A stretch of DNA of 64,000 nucleotides from Enterovibrio norvegicus DSM 15893 (GCF_900115495.1 NZ_FOWR01000024.1:24107-88106); one strand, 5' to 3'; counted from the first letter of the stretch, positions 32,533 to 42,498 are shown. The notes: a model not told the origin generated them from the letters alone. Translations and numbers: made by a program.

Positions 32533-32961
32533 ATGTTGAGACAAGGGTATCGGGTTGATTTGAACGCCCTGATGCGAATGTATGAGACCAATTATGCCAA
32601 GTTACTAAGGCTGATGCCGCGTCAGGATGATGTTGGTGAATTCTGCGTGTATGAAATACAAGGTAACGAATTTCAAGTCGATATCGTAGAATCAACGCGT
32701 TACACCACGTTGTTAGATATATGGCAGCGCGGAGATGTCCCTGAGTACCTCAGACCACGATTGGTTGTGCGTATGTATCACGATGCTCGGGTGGCTGACG
32801 TATGTACCAGTCAGAGTATTTCCCAAATTCAGCCGCGCTATGATTACCCCAACCCGCGTATGCTTCAGCAAGACGAGAAGCATCAAATTAACGCCTTTCT
32901 TTCTGATTGGTTGGGGCATTGTCTGAGAAACGGAATTACGAAACACGACGCAATATATTAA
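32533..32961 (+). CDS. yqiB: DUF1249 family protein YqiB
   Basis: A 142-residue cytosolic protein of the DUF1249 family. It opens with a segment typical of the family (LNALMRMYETNYAKLLRL) and includes MYHDARVADVC and YPNPRMLQQDEK. No enzyme motif is visible and its function is not established. It lies between nudF and cpdA, the same order as in E. coli, with a ribosome binding site GTAGGA before the ATG. Confidence 0.93.
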   Translation: MLRQGYRVDLNALMRMYETNYAKLLRLMPRQDDVGEFCVYEIQGNEFQVDIVESTRYTTLLDIWQRGDVPEYLRPRLVVRMYHDARVADVCTSQSISQIQPRYDYPNPRMLQQDEKHQINAFLSDWLGHCLRNGITKHDAIY

Positions 32962-33042
32962 GCGCTGATCGCGTACTTCTTCGCAGTATGTCGTCAGTGT
33001 GATACACATTTAAGCTCATTTACGATCAGGATTTTCAAGACG

Positions 33043-33867
33043 TTGCGGATTTGCCATCTACCAAGCCAACACAGCCAAACCGTTCGGTTGTTGCAAATTA
33101 CAGATACACACCTTTTTGCAGACCCGCACGGCAGTTTGTTAGGGATTAACACGGCTGCGAGTTACAAAGCGGTTGTGGAAGAGATCCAAGCACAAGACAT
33201 TTCCTTTGACGCCATTATCGCGACGGGCGACTTGTCGCAAGATCACACCGCAGAATCGTACCAGCGTTTTGTTGATGGTATCGCGCATTGGTCGCAGCCT
33301 TGCTATTGGTTGCCGGGTAACCATGATTACCAACCTGAAATGAACGCCGTGCTTGAGCAATCCACCTTGGTGCGATGTGATCAAGTGTTACTGGGTGAAC
33401 ACTGGCAGATGATCATTTTAGACAGTCAGGTAAAAGGGGTGCCGCACGGTCGACTCACGAGCGAGCAATTGGCGTTGCTAGAGCAAGCGCTCACGTCTTA
33501 TCCTGAACGACATACCCTTATTCTGCTTCATCACCATCCTTTGCCCGCGGGCAGCGCGTGGCTTGATCAGCATCAGCTTCATAACCAAGATGCCTTTTGG
33601 CTGCGCGTGGAAAAGCACAGCAACGTGAAAGGCGTGGTGTGTGGGCACATTCATCAAGCCTTGGACACTGAGCACGCAGGACGTCGAGTCATGGCCGCAC
33701 CGTCGACATGTATTCAATTCCTCCCTGATTCAGATGATTTTGCGTTGGATTCGACCAATCCAGGGTGGCGCGAAATTTCCTTGCATCAAGATGGCACCAT
33801 CTCCAGTGAAGTGGGTCGATTGAAAGGCATGGGCTTCCATCCTGATATGAATTCGGCAGGCTACTGA
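33043..33867 (+). CDS. cpdA: 3',5'-cyclic-AMP phosphodiesterase CpdA
   Basis: A 274-residue metallophosphoesterase that hydrolyses cAMP, lowering CRP activity. Metal-binding motifs in order are QITDTHLF, ATGDLSQD, LPGNHDYQ, LLHHHPLP and GHIHQA, spaced as in class III phosphodiesterases. The frame between the previous stop (32961) and the first conserved motif holds no ATG or GTG, so TTG at 33043 is the best start, with AGGA 12 bases before it. yqiA follows two bases after the stop. The weak start may keep expression low. Confidence 0.93.
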   Translation: MRICHLPSQHSQTVRLLQITDTHLFADPHGSLLGINTAASYKAVVEEIQAQDISFDAIIATGDLSQDHTAESYQRFVDGIAHWSQPCYWLPGNHDYQPEMNAVLEQSTLVRCDQVLLGEHWQMIILDSQVKGVPHGRLTSEQLALLEQALTSYPERHTLILLHHHPLPAGSAWLDQHQLHNQDAFWLRVEKHSNVKGVVCGHIHQALDTEHAGRRVMAAPSTCIQFLPDSDDFALDSTNPGWREISLHQDGTISSEVGRLKGMGFHPDMNSAGY

Positions 33868-33869
33868 TC

Positions 33870-34448
33870 ATGCCGGTTTTGTTGATCTACATTCACGGGT
33901 TTAACAGCTCACCGCTTTCACTCAAAGCGCAGCAAATGCAGCAATGGTGCGAGATCCACCGCCCAGACATAAAACTGGAAGTTCCAAGGCTGGCTTGCTA
34001 CCCTGCCGCCGCTGCAGCGCAACTCAATGCATTAGTTGATCGTTACAAAGGTGACTATCGCATCGGGTTAGTAGGTAGTTCTTTAGGTGGCTACCTTTCG
34101 GCGTGGCTAAATAGCCAACATGGATTCCCTGCAGTTGTGATCAACCCTGCGGTTAAGCCTTACGAATTGCTTGCTGATTACTTAGGTCCGCAGAAAAACC
34201 CCTATACTGGGGAGCAATACCTGCTGGAAACTCATCATATGGATGAACTGAAAGCATTGGATACTGAATCCATTACTCATCCCGAGTCAATGTGGCTGTT
34301 GCAGCAGGAAGGAGACGAAGTTCTCGACTATCGTCAGGCCGTCGCCAAATACCAGGGATGTAAGCAAACTGTTGAAGCTGGGGGCGATCATGCCTTTGTA
34401 GGCTTCGAAAGATACCCCGCTGAAATCATTCAATTCCTGGGACTGTGA
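33870..34448 (+). CDS. yqiA: YqiA family alpha/beta-fold esterase
   Basis: A 192-residue alpha/beta hydrolase. Visible elements are the oxyanion region YIHGFNSSPLS near the N-terminus, the nucleophile elbow GSSLGG with the catalytic serine near residue 72, an acid residue in the EGDEVLDYR segment, and the catalytic histidine in GGDHAF. It resembles E. coli YqiA, a short-chain esterase active on palmitoyl-CoA and nitrophenyl esters in vitro. It directly follows cpdA and precedes parE, a conserved cluster. Confidence 0.93.
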   Translation: MPVLLIYIHGFNSSPLSLKAQQMQQWCEIHRPDIKLEVPRLACYPAAAAAQLNALVDRYKGDYRIGLVGSSLGGYLSAWLNSQHGFPAVVINPAVKPYELLADYLGPQKNPYTGEQYLLETHHMDELKALDTESITHPESMWLLQQEGDEVLDYRQAVAKYQGCKQTVEAGGDHAFVGFERYPAEIIQFLGL

Positions 34449-34544
34449 GTGTTCCTCACAGATTGTCCTCGTTAGCTGTGTCATTATTTGACAAGGTAAC
34501 GGGCCATCACAGACCATGTGAAAAATTTTAAAAGCCAATCATTT

Positions 34545-36437
34545 ATGACAGAGCAAGTTTATAACGCGGGATCCATTGAAGTACTCAATGGTCTTGAGCC
34601 GGTTCGTCGTCGTCCCGGCATGTATACAGATACGACCCGTCCAAACCATCTTGGTCAGGAAGTCATCGATAACAGTGTCGACGAAGCGTTGGCAGGACAT
34701 GCACGCAAAGTAGAAGTCATCCTTCATGCGGATCAATCCCTTGAAGTTATTGATGACGGCCGTGGTATGCCTGTCGATATTCACCCTGAAGAAGGGGTGT
34801 CAGGTGTCGAACTGATTCTCTGTAAACTGCATGCTGGTGGTAAGTTCTCCAACAACAACTACCAATTCAGTGGCGGTTTGCACGGTGTGGGTATTTCGGT
34901 AGTGAATGCGCTATCGAACCGCGTCGAAGTCTCTGTCAAACGCGATGGTCAGGTGTATGAAATTGCATTTGAGCATGGCGATAAAGTACAAGAGCTAACG
35001 GTTACTGGGACTTGTGGGCGCCGCGCCAAAGGTACGCGCGTGCATTTCTGGCCGGAAGCAAAGTACTTTGACTCTCCAAAATTCTCCGTTTCTCGTCTGA
35101 AAAACAACCTGAAAGCCAAAGCGGTACTTTGCCCAGGGCTTGAAATCGTCTTTACCGATAAAAACACCAATGAAACCATCAAGTGGTGTTATGAAAGTGG
35201 TTTGAAAGACTACTTGGCGGAAGGCGTGAAAGGGTATGAACTGCTGCCAGCAGAACCGTTTGTCGGTGAGTTTCGTGCGCCACATGAAGCGGCTGATTGG
35301 GCGATTATCTGGTTACCTGAAGGTGGTGAACTCATCACTGAAAGTTACGTTAACCTGATCCCGACAGCACAAGGCGGTACGCACGTTAATGGCTTACGCC
35401 AAGGCTTGCTGGATGCGATGCGTGAATTCTGTGAATTCCGCAACTTACTGCCGCGTGGCGTGAAGTTAACAGCTGATGATATTTGGGACCGATGTGCTTA
35501 TGTATTGTCGGTGAAGATGCAAGACCCTCAATTCGCGGGTCAAACCAAAGAGCGTTTGTCATCGCGCCAATGTGCAGCCTTCGTGTCTGGCGTGGTCAAA
35601 GATTCGTTCAGCTTGTGGCTTAATGAACGCCCACAACTGGCAGAACAACTTGCAGAAGTGTGTATCGCGAATGCGCACAAACGTATGCGAGCAGCCAAGA
35701 AGGTGGTGCGTAAGAAAGTGGCCTCGGGCCCTGCATTGCCGGGTAAGTTGACTGACTGTTCCATGCAAGACTTAGCGCGTACTGAACTGTTTTTGGTCGA
35801 GGGTGACTCGGCAGGCGGTTCGGCGAAACAAGCGCGTGATCGTGAATTCCAAGCCATCATGCCGCTACGCGGTAAGATCCTAAATACGTGGGAAGTGTCT
35901 GCTGACCAAGTATTGGCGTCACAGGAAGTGCATGACATTTCCGTCGCATTGGGTATTGACCCTGACAGCGAAGATCTTTCAGGTTTGCGATACGGTAAAA
36001 TTTGTATCCTCGCCGATGCGGACTCGGATGGTCTGCACATCGCCACCTTGCTGTGCGCCCTGTTTGTAAAACACTTTCATGCGTTGGTAAGAGCGGGTCA
36101 CGTCTATGTGGCAATGCCGCCTCTGTATCGCATCGACTGCGGGAAAGAAGTGTTCTATGCGCTCGATGATGCAGAGAAGGCCGGTATTTTGGAAAGCCTT
36201 AGCCAAAAACGCGCCAAGATTGACGTTCAGCGATTCAAAGGTCTGGGTGAAATGAACCCGCTTCAGCTTCGCGAAACCACCATGGATCCGAACACGCGCC
36301 GTCTTGTTCAGTTGACCATTGACGATCAGGAAGAAACCGATCGCATGATGGACATGTTGCTGGGTAAAAAACGCGCTGAAGATCGTCGCCATTGGCTACA
36401 AGACAAAGGCGACATGGCTGAGTTAGCAGAAATTTAA
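34545..36437 (+). CDS. parE: DNA topoisomerase IV subunit B
   Basis: A 630-residue ATPase subunit of topoisomerase IV, which unlinks daughter chromosomes. The GHKL ATPase domain has VIDNSVDEALAGHA, DDGRGMPVDIH and the GGLHGVGISVVNALS lid. The TOPRIM domain has VEGDSAGGSAKQARDR and PLRGKILN, then DADSDGLHI. Length equals E. coli ParE (630). The ATG at 34545 gives the expected N-terminus MTEQVYNAGSIEVL; GTG at 34518 would add nine residues. parC follows 26 bases downstream. Confidence 0.97.
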   Translation: MTEQVYNAGSIEVLNGLEPVRRRPGMYTDTTRPNHLGQEVIDNSVDEALAGHARKVEVILHADQSLEVIDDGRGMPVDIHPEEGVSGVELILCKLHAGGKFSNNNYQFSGGLHGVGISVVNALSNRVEVSVKRDGQVYEIAFEHGDKVQELTVTGTCGRRAKGTRVHFWPEAKYFDSPKFSVSRLKNNLKAKAVLCPGLEIVFTDKNTNETIKWCYESGLKDYLAEGVKGYELLPAEPFVGEFRAPHEAADWAIIWLPEGGELITESYVNLIPTAQGGTHVNGLRQGLLDAMREFCEFRNLLPRGVKLTADDIWDRCAYVLSVKMQDPQFAGQTKERLSSRQCAAFVSGVVKDSFSLWLNERPQLAEQLAEVCIANAHKRMRAAKKVVRKKVASGPALPGKLTDCSMQDLARTELFLVEGDSAGGSAKQARDREFQAIMPLRGKILNTWEVSADQVLASQEVHDISVALGIDPDSEDLSGLRYGKICILADADSDGLHIATLLCALFVKHFHALVRAGHVYVAMPPLYRIDCGKEVFYALDDAEKAGILESLSQKRAKIDVQRFKGLGEMNPLQLRETTMDPNTRRLVQLTIDDQEETDRMMDMLLGKKRAEDRRHWLQDKGDMAELAEI

Positions 36438-36463
36438 CTGGATTTTAGGGTCGGACGTTTTCA

Positions 36464-38749
36464 ATGACTGATATTACTTATGACGGTGTCGAGCAACTTC
36501 CATTAAGGAAGTTCACCGAGGATGCATACCTCAACTACTCGATGTACGTCATCATGGACCGTGCTTTGCCATTTATTGGTGACGGTCTTAAGCCTGTGCA
36601 GCGTCGCATCATTTATGCGATGTCAGAGCTGGGCTTGTCGGCAACGGCAAAATACAAAAAATCTGCCCGTACTGTGGGTGACGTACTCGGTAAGTATCAT
36701 CCACACGGTGATTCTGCGTGTTACGAAGCCATGGTATTGATGGCGCAGCCGTTCTCTTACCGCTACCCATTGGTTGATGGTCAAGGTAACTGGGGTGCGC
36801 CGGATGATCCGAAATCGTTCGCTGCGATGCGTTATACCGAATCGCGCCTTTCTCGCTTCTCGGAAGTGCTTTTGGGTGAAATCAGTCAAGGCACTGTCGA
36901 TTGGCAGCCGAACTTTGACGGCACCATGAAAGAGCCGAAAACCATGCCAGCGCGTCTGCCACACATTCTGTTGAATGGCGTGACAGGTATTGCGGTTGGT
37001 ATGGCGACTGACATTCCACCGCATAACGTGCGTGAAATTGCGAATGCCGTCATTGCACTTATCGACACGCCAAAGCTCGATTTGGATGGCGTGCTGGAAT
37101 ACGTTAAAGGCCCTGATTACCCGACGGAAGCCGAAATCATTACTCCGCATGTAGAGCTTAAAAAGCTGTACCGCAGTGGTAAAGGCTCTGTTCGCATGCG
37201 TGCTTGCTGGCACAAAGAGAACGGCGACATCGTGATCAGCGCGCTGCCTCATCAAGTGTCTGGCGCAAAACTGCTTGAGCAAATTGCGAACCAAATGCGC
37301 GCGAAGAAACTGCCGATGGTGGAAGATCTTCGTGATGAGTCGGATCATGAAAATCCGACGCGTATTGTTATCGTGCCGCGCTCTAACCGTGTGGACTGCG
37401 ATCAGCTGATGAATCACTTGTTTGCGTCTACCGATCTAGAACGTAGCTACCGTGCAAACTTGAACATGATTGGCCTTGATGGACGTCCTCAAGTGAAAGG
37501 CCTTGTTCAAATCCTGTCTGAATGGATTGAATTCCGCCGCAGTACGGTACGTCGTCGTTTGCAATACCGCTTGGATAAAGTGCTGGCGCGCTTGCACATC
37601 CTTGATGGTTTGTTAGCGGCTTATCTCAACATCGATGAAGTCATTGAAATCATCCGCACGGAAGACAACCCGAAAGCGGAATTGATGCAGCGCTTCGATT
37701 TGAGTGAGCGACAAGCTGAAGCGATCCTTGAAATCAAACTCCGCCAGTTAGCCAAACTGGAAGAGATCAAGATCCGTGGTGAGCAAGACGAATTGAACAA
37801 GGAGCGCGAGCAGTTGGAAAAACTGTTGGGCTCAGATCGTCGCCTCAATACCTTACTGAAAAAAGAAATCACCGCCGATGCTGAAAAGTATGGCGATGAT
37901 CGTCGCTCTCCATTGGTTGAGCGTGAAGAAGCAAAAGCAATGACTGAGCGCGACTTGATCCCAAGCGAGCCAATCACTGTTGTGCTGTCTGATAAAGGTT
38001 GGATCCGTCATGCGAAAGGCCATGATGTTGACCCAACAAGCTTGAGCTACAAATCCGGTGACGGCTATCTCGCGGCCGCGCGCGGCAAGAGTAGCCAACC
38101 TGCAGTCTTCGTGGGCACGGATGGTCGAAGCTATGCACTTGAGTCGCACAGCTTGCCATCAGCGCGAAGCCAGGGTGAACCGATCACAGGTCGCTTGAAC
38201 ATCACCGCAGGAACGACGATTCGTCATGTGTTGATGGGCGAGAATGACAACCTGATGTTGATGGCCTCTGATGCTGGTTATGGTTTTGTGTGTAAGCATG
38301 ATGACCTGCTATCGAAAAACCGCAGCGGTAAAGCGTTGTTGAGTTTGCCGCAAGCTGCAGAAGTGATGCCGCCACAAAAAGTGTCTGACATTGAAAATGA
38401 TGACATTGTGGCGATCACGAACGAAGGTCGTATGTTGGTCTTCCCAGTGAAAGAGTTGCCACAGCTAGGCAAAGGCAAAGGGAATAAGATCATCAATATT
38501 CCTGCAGCGCGCGCGAAAGCGCGTGAAGAGCTACTGGCGCAATTGTTTGTTGTTCCTCAAGGTTCAACGGTCACACTGCATGCTGGTAAGCGTAAATTGT
38601 CTCTGAAACCTGCAGATATGGATAACTTCCGTGGTGAACGTGGCCGTCGAGGCTCTATGCTGCCACGCGGCTTACAGCGTGTTACGGCGATTGAAATCAC
38701 GGCGTCAGGCTCGACGCCAAGTGATGAGACCGAATCACCAGACGCATAA
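36464..38749 (+). CDS. parC: DNA topoisomerase IV subunit A
   Basis: A 761-residue breakage-reunion subunit. The winged-helix region contains the quinolone-resistance segment [15 protein letters not shown] with serine at the position equivalent to Ser80 and glutamate at Glu84, so it is the susceptible form at those sites. The catalytic tyrosine lies in [13 protein letters not shown] coiled-coil gate and a C-terminal beta-pinwheel follow. It pairs with parE just upstream and is closed by a strong terminator. Confidence 0.97.
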   Translation: MTDITYDGVEQLPLRKFTEDAYLNYSMYVIMDRALPFIGDGLKPVQRRIIYAMSELGLSATAKYKKSARTVGDVLGKYHPHGDSACYEAMVLMAQPFSYRYPLVDGQGNWGAPDDPKSFAAMRYTESRLSRFSEVLLGEISQGTVDWQPNFDGTMKEPKTMPARLPHILLNGVTGIAVGMATDIPPHNVREIANAVIALIDTPKLDLDGVLEYVKGPDYPTEAEIITPHVELKKLYRSGKGSVRMRACWHKENGDIVISALPHQVSGAKLLEQIANQMRAKKLPMVEDLRDESDHENPTRIVIVPRSNRVDCDQLMNHLFASTDLERSYRANLNMIGLDGRPQVKGLVQILSEWIEFRRSTVRRRLQYRLDKVLARLHILDGLLAAYLNIDEVIEIIRTEDNPKAELMQRFDLSERQAEAILEIKLRQLAKLEEIKIRGEQDELNKEREQLEKLLGSDRRLNTLLKKEITADAEKYGDDRRSPLVEREEAKAMTERDLIPSEPITVVLSDKGWIRHAKGHDVDPTSLSYKSGDGYLAAARGKSSQPAVFVGTDGRSYALESHSLPSARSQGEPITGRLNITAGTTIRHVLMGENDNLMLMASDAGYGFVCKHDDLLSKNRSGKALLSLPQAAEVMPPQKVSDIENDDIVAITNEGRMLVFPVKELPQLGKGKGNKIINIPAARAKAREELLAQLFVVPQGSTVTLHAGKRKLSLKPADMDNFRGERGRRGSMLPRGLQRVTAIEITASGSTPSDETESPDA

Positions 38750-38754
38750 TAAGG

Positions 38755-38781
38755 AAGCCCTCCACTCGGAGGGCTTTTTTT
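38755..38781 (+). terminator. parE-parC terminator
   Basis: AAGCCCTCC and GGAGGGCTT form a stem with an ACTC loop, followed by a run of T residues. Confidence 0.9.
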
Positions 38782-38850
38782 CATCGGTTAAATGTTAGCT
38801 AGCAGGTGAATTTTGCTGGCGGATACGTATACTACTCAGAGTTTTATTTA

Positions 38851-38868
38851 AGCGTACACGTGTACGCT
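38851..38868. promoter_or_regulatory. 18-bp perfect palindrome resembling a FabR operator, upstream of plsC
   Basis: AGCGTACACGTGTACGCT is a perfect 9+9 palindrome, 63 bp before the plsC start. As I remember it, the E. coli FabR (YijC) sites in front of fabA and fabB have nearly this sequence. FabR represses unsaturated fatty acid genes, so control of a phospholipid acyltransferase gene would make sense. A weak -10-like TCTAAT (38868-38873) overlaps its right end. Confidence 0.6.
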
Positions 38869-38931
38869 CTAATTCGCCGACACGTCCATTCTGCTTTCTG
38901 TTCGGTGATGTATTGGTTTTAGGAGAAAAGA

Positions 38932-39660
38932 ATGTATTTCATACTGCGACTTTTGGCTGTCGCGTTATTTGCGATTGTCATGCTCATCTTTGGTTGTGGT
39001 TACTGCCTCCTAAGCCCTAGAAACCCTAAAAACGTGTATACCATTGGACGCTGGTTCGGCAAAATGTCGGCGATTTTTGGCATCAAACTTGAATTGCGCC
39101 AATCAGAAGCCTCTAAAGCCGCTGGCACGTGTGTGTACATCGCTAACCACCAAAGTAATTGGGATTTGATCACCGTATCGAATGCGGTTCGCCCTGGTGC
39201 TGTGACAGTGGGTAAGAAGAGCCTGGCGTACATCCCTATCTTCGGCACCTTGTACTGGCTAACGGGTAACATTTTGATTGACCGTAATAATCGCAGCAAA
39301 GCGATGGGGACGATTGGTCAGGTTATCGATAAGATTAAAGAACGCGATGTGTCAGTGTGGCTGTTCCCTGAAGGTACGCGTTCACGCGGCCGCGGTTTAT
39401 TACCATTTAAAACGGGTGCATTCCACGCAGCCATTGGCGCGGGCGTTCCAATCGTGCCTATTGTGTGTAGCTCAACAAGTCATTTGAAAGCTTCTCTTGG
39501 CAACAACGGTCATATCATTGTGGAAGTGATGGATCCGATTTCAATTGAAGGCTACAACAAAGACAACATACGCGAACTCTCGAAGCATTGTCATGCGGTG
39601 ATGACAGAAAAACTGGCAGAGTTGGACGCTGAAGTGGCTGAGCTAAACAAGAAGTCTTGA
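38932..39660 (+). CDS. plsC: 1-acylglycerol-3-phosphate O-acyltransferase
   Basis: A 242-residue membrane acyltransferase that makes phosphatidic acid by acylating lysophosphatidic acid, the step after PlsY. An N-terminal hydrophobic anchor (about 3-25) precedes the catalytic HX4D motif in NHQSNWDLI, then NILIDRNNR, the substrate motif FPEGTRSRG and VPIVPIV. It follows parC, as in E. coli, after a terminator and a palindromic operator-like site, so it has its own promoter. Confidence 0.95.
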   Translation: MYFILRLLAVALFAIVMLIFGCGYCLLSPRNPKNVYTIGRWFGKMSAIFGIKLELRQSEASKAAGTCVYIANHQSNWDLITVSNAVRPGAVTVGKKSLAYIPIFGTLYWLTGNILIDRNNRSKAMGTIGQVIDKIKERDVSVWLFPEGTRSRGRGLLPFKTGAFHAAIGAGVPIVPIVCSSTSHLKASLGNNGHIIVEVMDPISIEGYNKDNIRELSKHCHAVMTEKLAELDAEVAELNKKS

Positions 39661-39719
39661 GGTTAACGCGGAGTAGCAAAGTGCTACCTTGCGTAATAAA
39701 CTTAAGGCATTGAACGAAG

Positions 39720-39747
39720 AAAAGGATACGCATTGCGTATCCTTTTT
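39720..39747 (+). terminator. plsC terminator
   Basis: AAAGGATACGCA and TGCGTATCCTTT form a near-continuous 12-bp stem, with T residues after it. Confidence 0.85.
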
Positions 39748-39789
39748 GTATTTTCTGATAATAAACGCGAGTAAAGAAGTAAGGCGAAT

Positions 39790-40326
39790 ATGCAGAAAAA
39801 TCAGGTTGTTCTGGTCACTGAAAGTGGTCAGCAAACAGGTCTTGCTGACAAAATGGCGGCACATGAGCAAGGGCTACTCCACCTTGCGTTCTCTGTGATG
39901 ATCTATCGCGAGACAGTAAGAGGGCGTGAGTATTTGCTGCAGCAGCGCGCACAAAGCAAATACCACAGCGGTGGCCTCTGGACGAACACCTGTTGTTCAC
40001 ACCCGATGCAGGGCGAAAGCTTTGAGAATGCCGCTACGCGTCGATTGAACGAAGAACTGGGTATCGTCGCGCCCTTGGTGTTCGAGATGGGCGTGTCATT
40101 TTGTTATCGCGCGGAGCTTGATAATAATCTGACAGAGCATGAACTTGATCAGATCATTTTGTGCAACGTCGATGAGGTGGAATTAGCCCCCAATCCAGAA
40201 GAGATCATGGATTGGCGCTGGTGGTCGCAGCAGGAAATACGTGCTGCAATGGCGCAATCACCGCAACAATTTACTGCGTGGTTTGAGGAAGTGGTTGGGC
40301 ACATTGAAGGTCAATTGGCAGCGTGA
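39790..40326 (+). CDS. idi: isopentenyl-diphosphate delta-isomerase, type I
   Basis: A 178-residue Nudix-fold isomerase interconverting IPP and DMAPP for isoprenoid synthesis. The metal and catalytic motif TNTCCSHPMQGES (with the active-site cysteine) is present, followed by the Nudix-like RRLNEELGI, the acid residues of LTEHELDQIIL and the WRWWSQQEI motif. Length is typical of bacterial type I enzymes (E. coli 182). It sits alone between terminators, at the junction of the two E. coli-like blocks. Confidence 0.94.
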   Translation: MQKNQVVLVTESGQQTGLADKMAAHEQGLLHLAFSVMIYRETVRGREYLLQQRAQSKYHSGGLWTNTCCSHPMQGESFENAATRRLNEELGIVAPLVFEMGVSFCYRAELDNNLTEHELDQIILCNVDEVELAPNPEEIMDWRWWSQQEIRAAMAQSPQQFTAWFEEVVGHIEGQLAA

Positions 40327-40350
40327 GCAATGCGGCGTTATTGAGACGAG

Positions 40351-40377
40351 AAAAAAGCGGCCAAAGCCGCTTTTTTT
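40351..40377. terminator. bidirectional terminator between idi and ridA
   Basis: AAAAAAGCGGC and GCCGCTTTTTT form an 11-bp stem with a four-base loop, serving two convergent genes. Confidence 0.9.
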
Positions 40378-40403
40378 GATCGTGCTATGTGCTCAGTTCG
40401 CGC

Positions 40404-40793
40404 TTATTTGCGTACTGCGATAGCTTCGATTTCGATGCCCACATCTTTCGGAAGACGTGCAACTTCTACGCAAGAACGTGCTGGGTAGTGAGCAACGCCA
40501 TTTTCATCGAAAAACTTACCGTACACTTCGTTAACGGTGCCGAAATCGTTCAAGTCTTTAACGAACACGGTCATTTTTACAATGTCACTCACGGTGAGGC
40601 CTGATGACTCAACCACTGCTTTCACGTTCTCGAGAGACTGACGTGCCTGTACTGCGATGTCAGCAGATACTTCACCCGTTACTGGGTTTACTGGGATTTG
40701 ACCCGAAGTCAGTACCATGTTGCCAAGATCTACACCTTGTACGTATGGACCAATCGCGGCAGGAGCGTGTTCAGTGTGAAGTACTTTAGTCAT
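40404..40793 (-). CDS. ridA: 2-iminobutanoate/2-iminopropanoate deaminase RidA
   Basis: A 129-residue RutC/YjgF-family protein, active as a trimer, that hydrolyses reactive enamine/imine intermediates made by PLP enzymes. Conserved features are HAPAAIGPYVQG, SGQIPVNPVTGE and the C-terminal RSCVEVARLPKDVGIEIEA with the catalytic arginine. It lies downstream of pyrB-pyrI on the same strand, as in E. coli, and may be partly co-transcribed with them. Confidence 0.96.
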   Translation of the reverse strand: MTKVLHTEHAPAAIGPYVQGVDLGNMVLTSGQIPVNPVTGEVSADIAVQARQSLENVKAVVESSGLTVSDIVKMTVFVKDLNDFGTVNEVYGKFFDENGVAHYPARSCVEVARLPKDVGIEIEAIAVRK

Positions 40794-40975
40794 TACCTTT
40801 CCTTAATTTATACATAGCGGAAATTGAGCTGGCACTTAGTCTGCATCTTGCTTGCGTGCAGGTAAAGCCCGCGTGTTCACAAATTTAGGTTGTGCGTGCC
40901 GTTTTGTATGCCTCAGTGACAAGAAAAAAGCCGACGTTATTTGCCGACCCTTCTTTTGTTAGTGCACGCCGCGTA

Positions 40976-41443
40976 TTAGTTGCTTTCAGTCATGATTTCA
41001 CGCGAGAACACTTTCTCGCAGTACTTACATTTCAAATTCAAATCATCTGCTTTTTTCACGACGTTGAAGCTACTTTCAACGGCTTTTTCGTCATGGGTAA
41101 TACAGTTGGTATTTGGGCAGCGGAACACACCAAGAATGACATCTGGCAATGTGAGTGGCAGCTTCGCAACCACTTCATAGTTCTCAATTTGGTTCACGGT
41201 AGCCTGCGGTGCATAAAGCGCAAGTTGCTTGGCTTGTTCTGCACTGATGAAGATGTTTTCAATCTTGATCAGGTCTTTCGCGCCCACGGCTGAAGAAGGA
41301 AGGTTAAAACCGACAGTCACGCGCTCGTTGGTTTTATGCAGCTTGAACAGCTTCATGACTTTAAAGCCGACATGCGCAGGAATGTGGTCGATGACGGTGC
41401 CGTTTTTAATGGCTTCAACCTGTAGTTTGTACTCTTTACCCAT
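40976..41443 (-). CDS. pyrI: aspartate carbamoyltransferase regulatory subunit
   Basis: A 155-residue regulatory chain that binds CTP/ATP and tunes PyrB allosterically. The N-terminus [21 protein letters not shown] is the nucleotide-binding domain. The C-terminal zinc site is complete: CPNTNC, then CKYC. The ATG at 41443 is preferred because AGGAG lies 8 bases upstream; an in-frame GTG three codons earlier overlaps that site. It follows pyrB by 16 bases in one operon. Confidence 0.96.
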   Translation of the reverse strand: MGKEYKLQVEAIKNGTVIDHIPAHVGFKVMKLFKLHKTNERVTVGFNLPSSAVGAKDLIKIENIFISAEQAKQLALYAPQATVNQIENYEVVAKLPLTLPDVILGVFRCPNTNCITHDEKAVESSFNVVKKADDLNLKCKYCEKVFSREIMTESN

Positions 41444-41459
41444 TGTGCTCACTCCTGCC

Positions 41460-42389
41460 TTATAGTTCTTCGTTAATCACAAGTGCCAGCAATGCTTGGC
41501 GCGCATACACCCCGTTTTCGGCCTGTTGGAAATAGTAGGCGTAGGGTGTTTTATCAACAGCGACGGTGATTTCATCAACGCGTGGCAGTGGGTGAAGCAC
41601 TTTCAGGTTGTCGCGTGCTTTCTCAAGCTCTGGTGTGTCGAGAATAAAGGCTGCTTTAATGTGTGCGTATTCTGATTCGTCGAATCGCTCTTTCTGAACG
41701 CGCGTCATGTAGAGGATATCAAGTTCAGGAACCACTTCTTCGATGGTCGCGTGCAAGCTGTATTCAATGCCTGATTTTTCAAGTTCTTCCAAGATGTAAT
41801 CTGGCATCGCTAAGGCTTCAGGCGCGATGAAATAGAAGCGATTGTTCTTGAATTTGGAGAGCGCTTGCGTGAGCGAGTGCACGGTGCGACCGTATTTCAA
41901 ATCTCCGACCATCGCGATGTTCAGGTTATCCAGACGACCTTGTGTCTCATGGATACTGAACAAGTCCAGCAATGTTTGAGAAGGGTGCTGGTTTGCACCG
42001 TCGCCACCGTTAATCACGGGAACGCCTTTCGAGAATTCAGACGCCAAGCGTGCCGCGCCTTCTTTAGGATGGCGCATCACGAACGCATCAACGTACGAGG
42101 AGATGACTTGCACTGTGTCTGAGAGCGTTTCGCCTTTTTTGCCTGAAGAGGTGTTACCTCCGTCAGGAAAACCAATCACGGTGCCACCCAGGCGTTGAAC
42201 TGCAGTTTCAAACGAGAGGCGTGTGCGGGTTGAGGCTTCAAAGAAGCAGCTTGCGACCACTTTATTTTTCAGCAGTGTAGGGTTTGGCTCTGCCTTCAAC
42301 GTACCCGCCGTTTCGACAATAAGTTCCAATTCTTCGCGGGACAACTCCGGGATGGAGATAATGTGTTTATTGTACAGCGAGGTCGCCAT
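41460..42389 (-). CDS. pyrB: aspartate carbamoyltransferase catalytic subunit
   Basis: A 309-residue enzyme joining carbamoyl phosphate and aspartate, the committed step of pyrimidine synthesis. Carbamoyl-phosphate motif [25 protein letters not shown], and the aspartate-side [10 protein letters not shown] are intact. Length matches E. coli PyrB (311). It is preceded by a leader peptide and attenuator (42467-42537), so it should respond to UTP supply through transcription-translation coupling. Confidence 0.97.
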   Translation of the reverse strand: MATSLYNKHIISIPELSREELELIVETAGTLKAEPNPTLLKNKVVASCFFEASTRTRLSFETAVQRLGGTVIGFPDGGNTSSGKKGETLSDTVQVISSYVDAFVMRHPKEGAARLASEFSKGVPVINGGDGANQHPSQTLLDLFSIHETQGRLDNLNIAMVGDLKYGRTVHSLTQALSKFKNNRFYFIAPEALAMPDYILEELEKSGIEYSLHATIEEVVPELDILYMTRVQKERFDESEYAHIKAAFILDTPELEKARDNLKVLHPLPRVDEITVAVDKTPYAYYFQQAENGVYARQALLALVINEEL

Positions 42390-42410
42390 GTCTTCTCTTC
42401 CCTCTATGGA

Positions 42411-42458
42411 TGCTAACTAAGGTTGCTGACTAAGGTTTGCTAACTAAGGTTTGCTAAA
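42411..42458. repeat. 13/14-bp direct repeats in the pyrB leader
   Basis: TGCTAACTAAGGT (42411), TTGCTGACTAAGGT (42424) and TTGCTAACTAAGGT (42438), followed by a partial TTGCTAAA (from 42451), lie in the transcribed leader between the attenuator and the pyrB start. Confidence 0.8.
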
Positions 42459-42466
42459 TTTTGGCT

Positions 42467-42498
42467 AAAAAAAAGCCTCCCGATCAGGAGGCTTTTTC
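42467..42498 (-). promoter_or_regulatory. pyrBI attenuator (intrinsic terminator)
   Basis: Read on the minus strand, AAAAAGCCTCC pairs with GGAGGCTTTTT-type sequence and runs into eight U residues. The stop of the leader peptide falls in the loop, so a closely following ribosome would prevent the hairpin from forming. This is the arrangement of pyrBI attenuation in enterobacteria. Confidence 0.88.
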
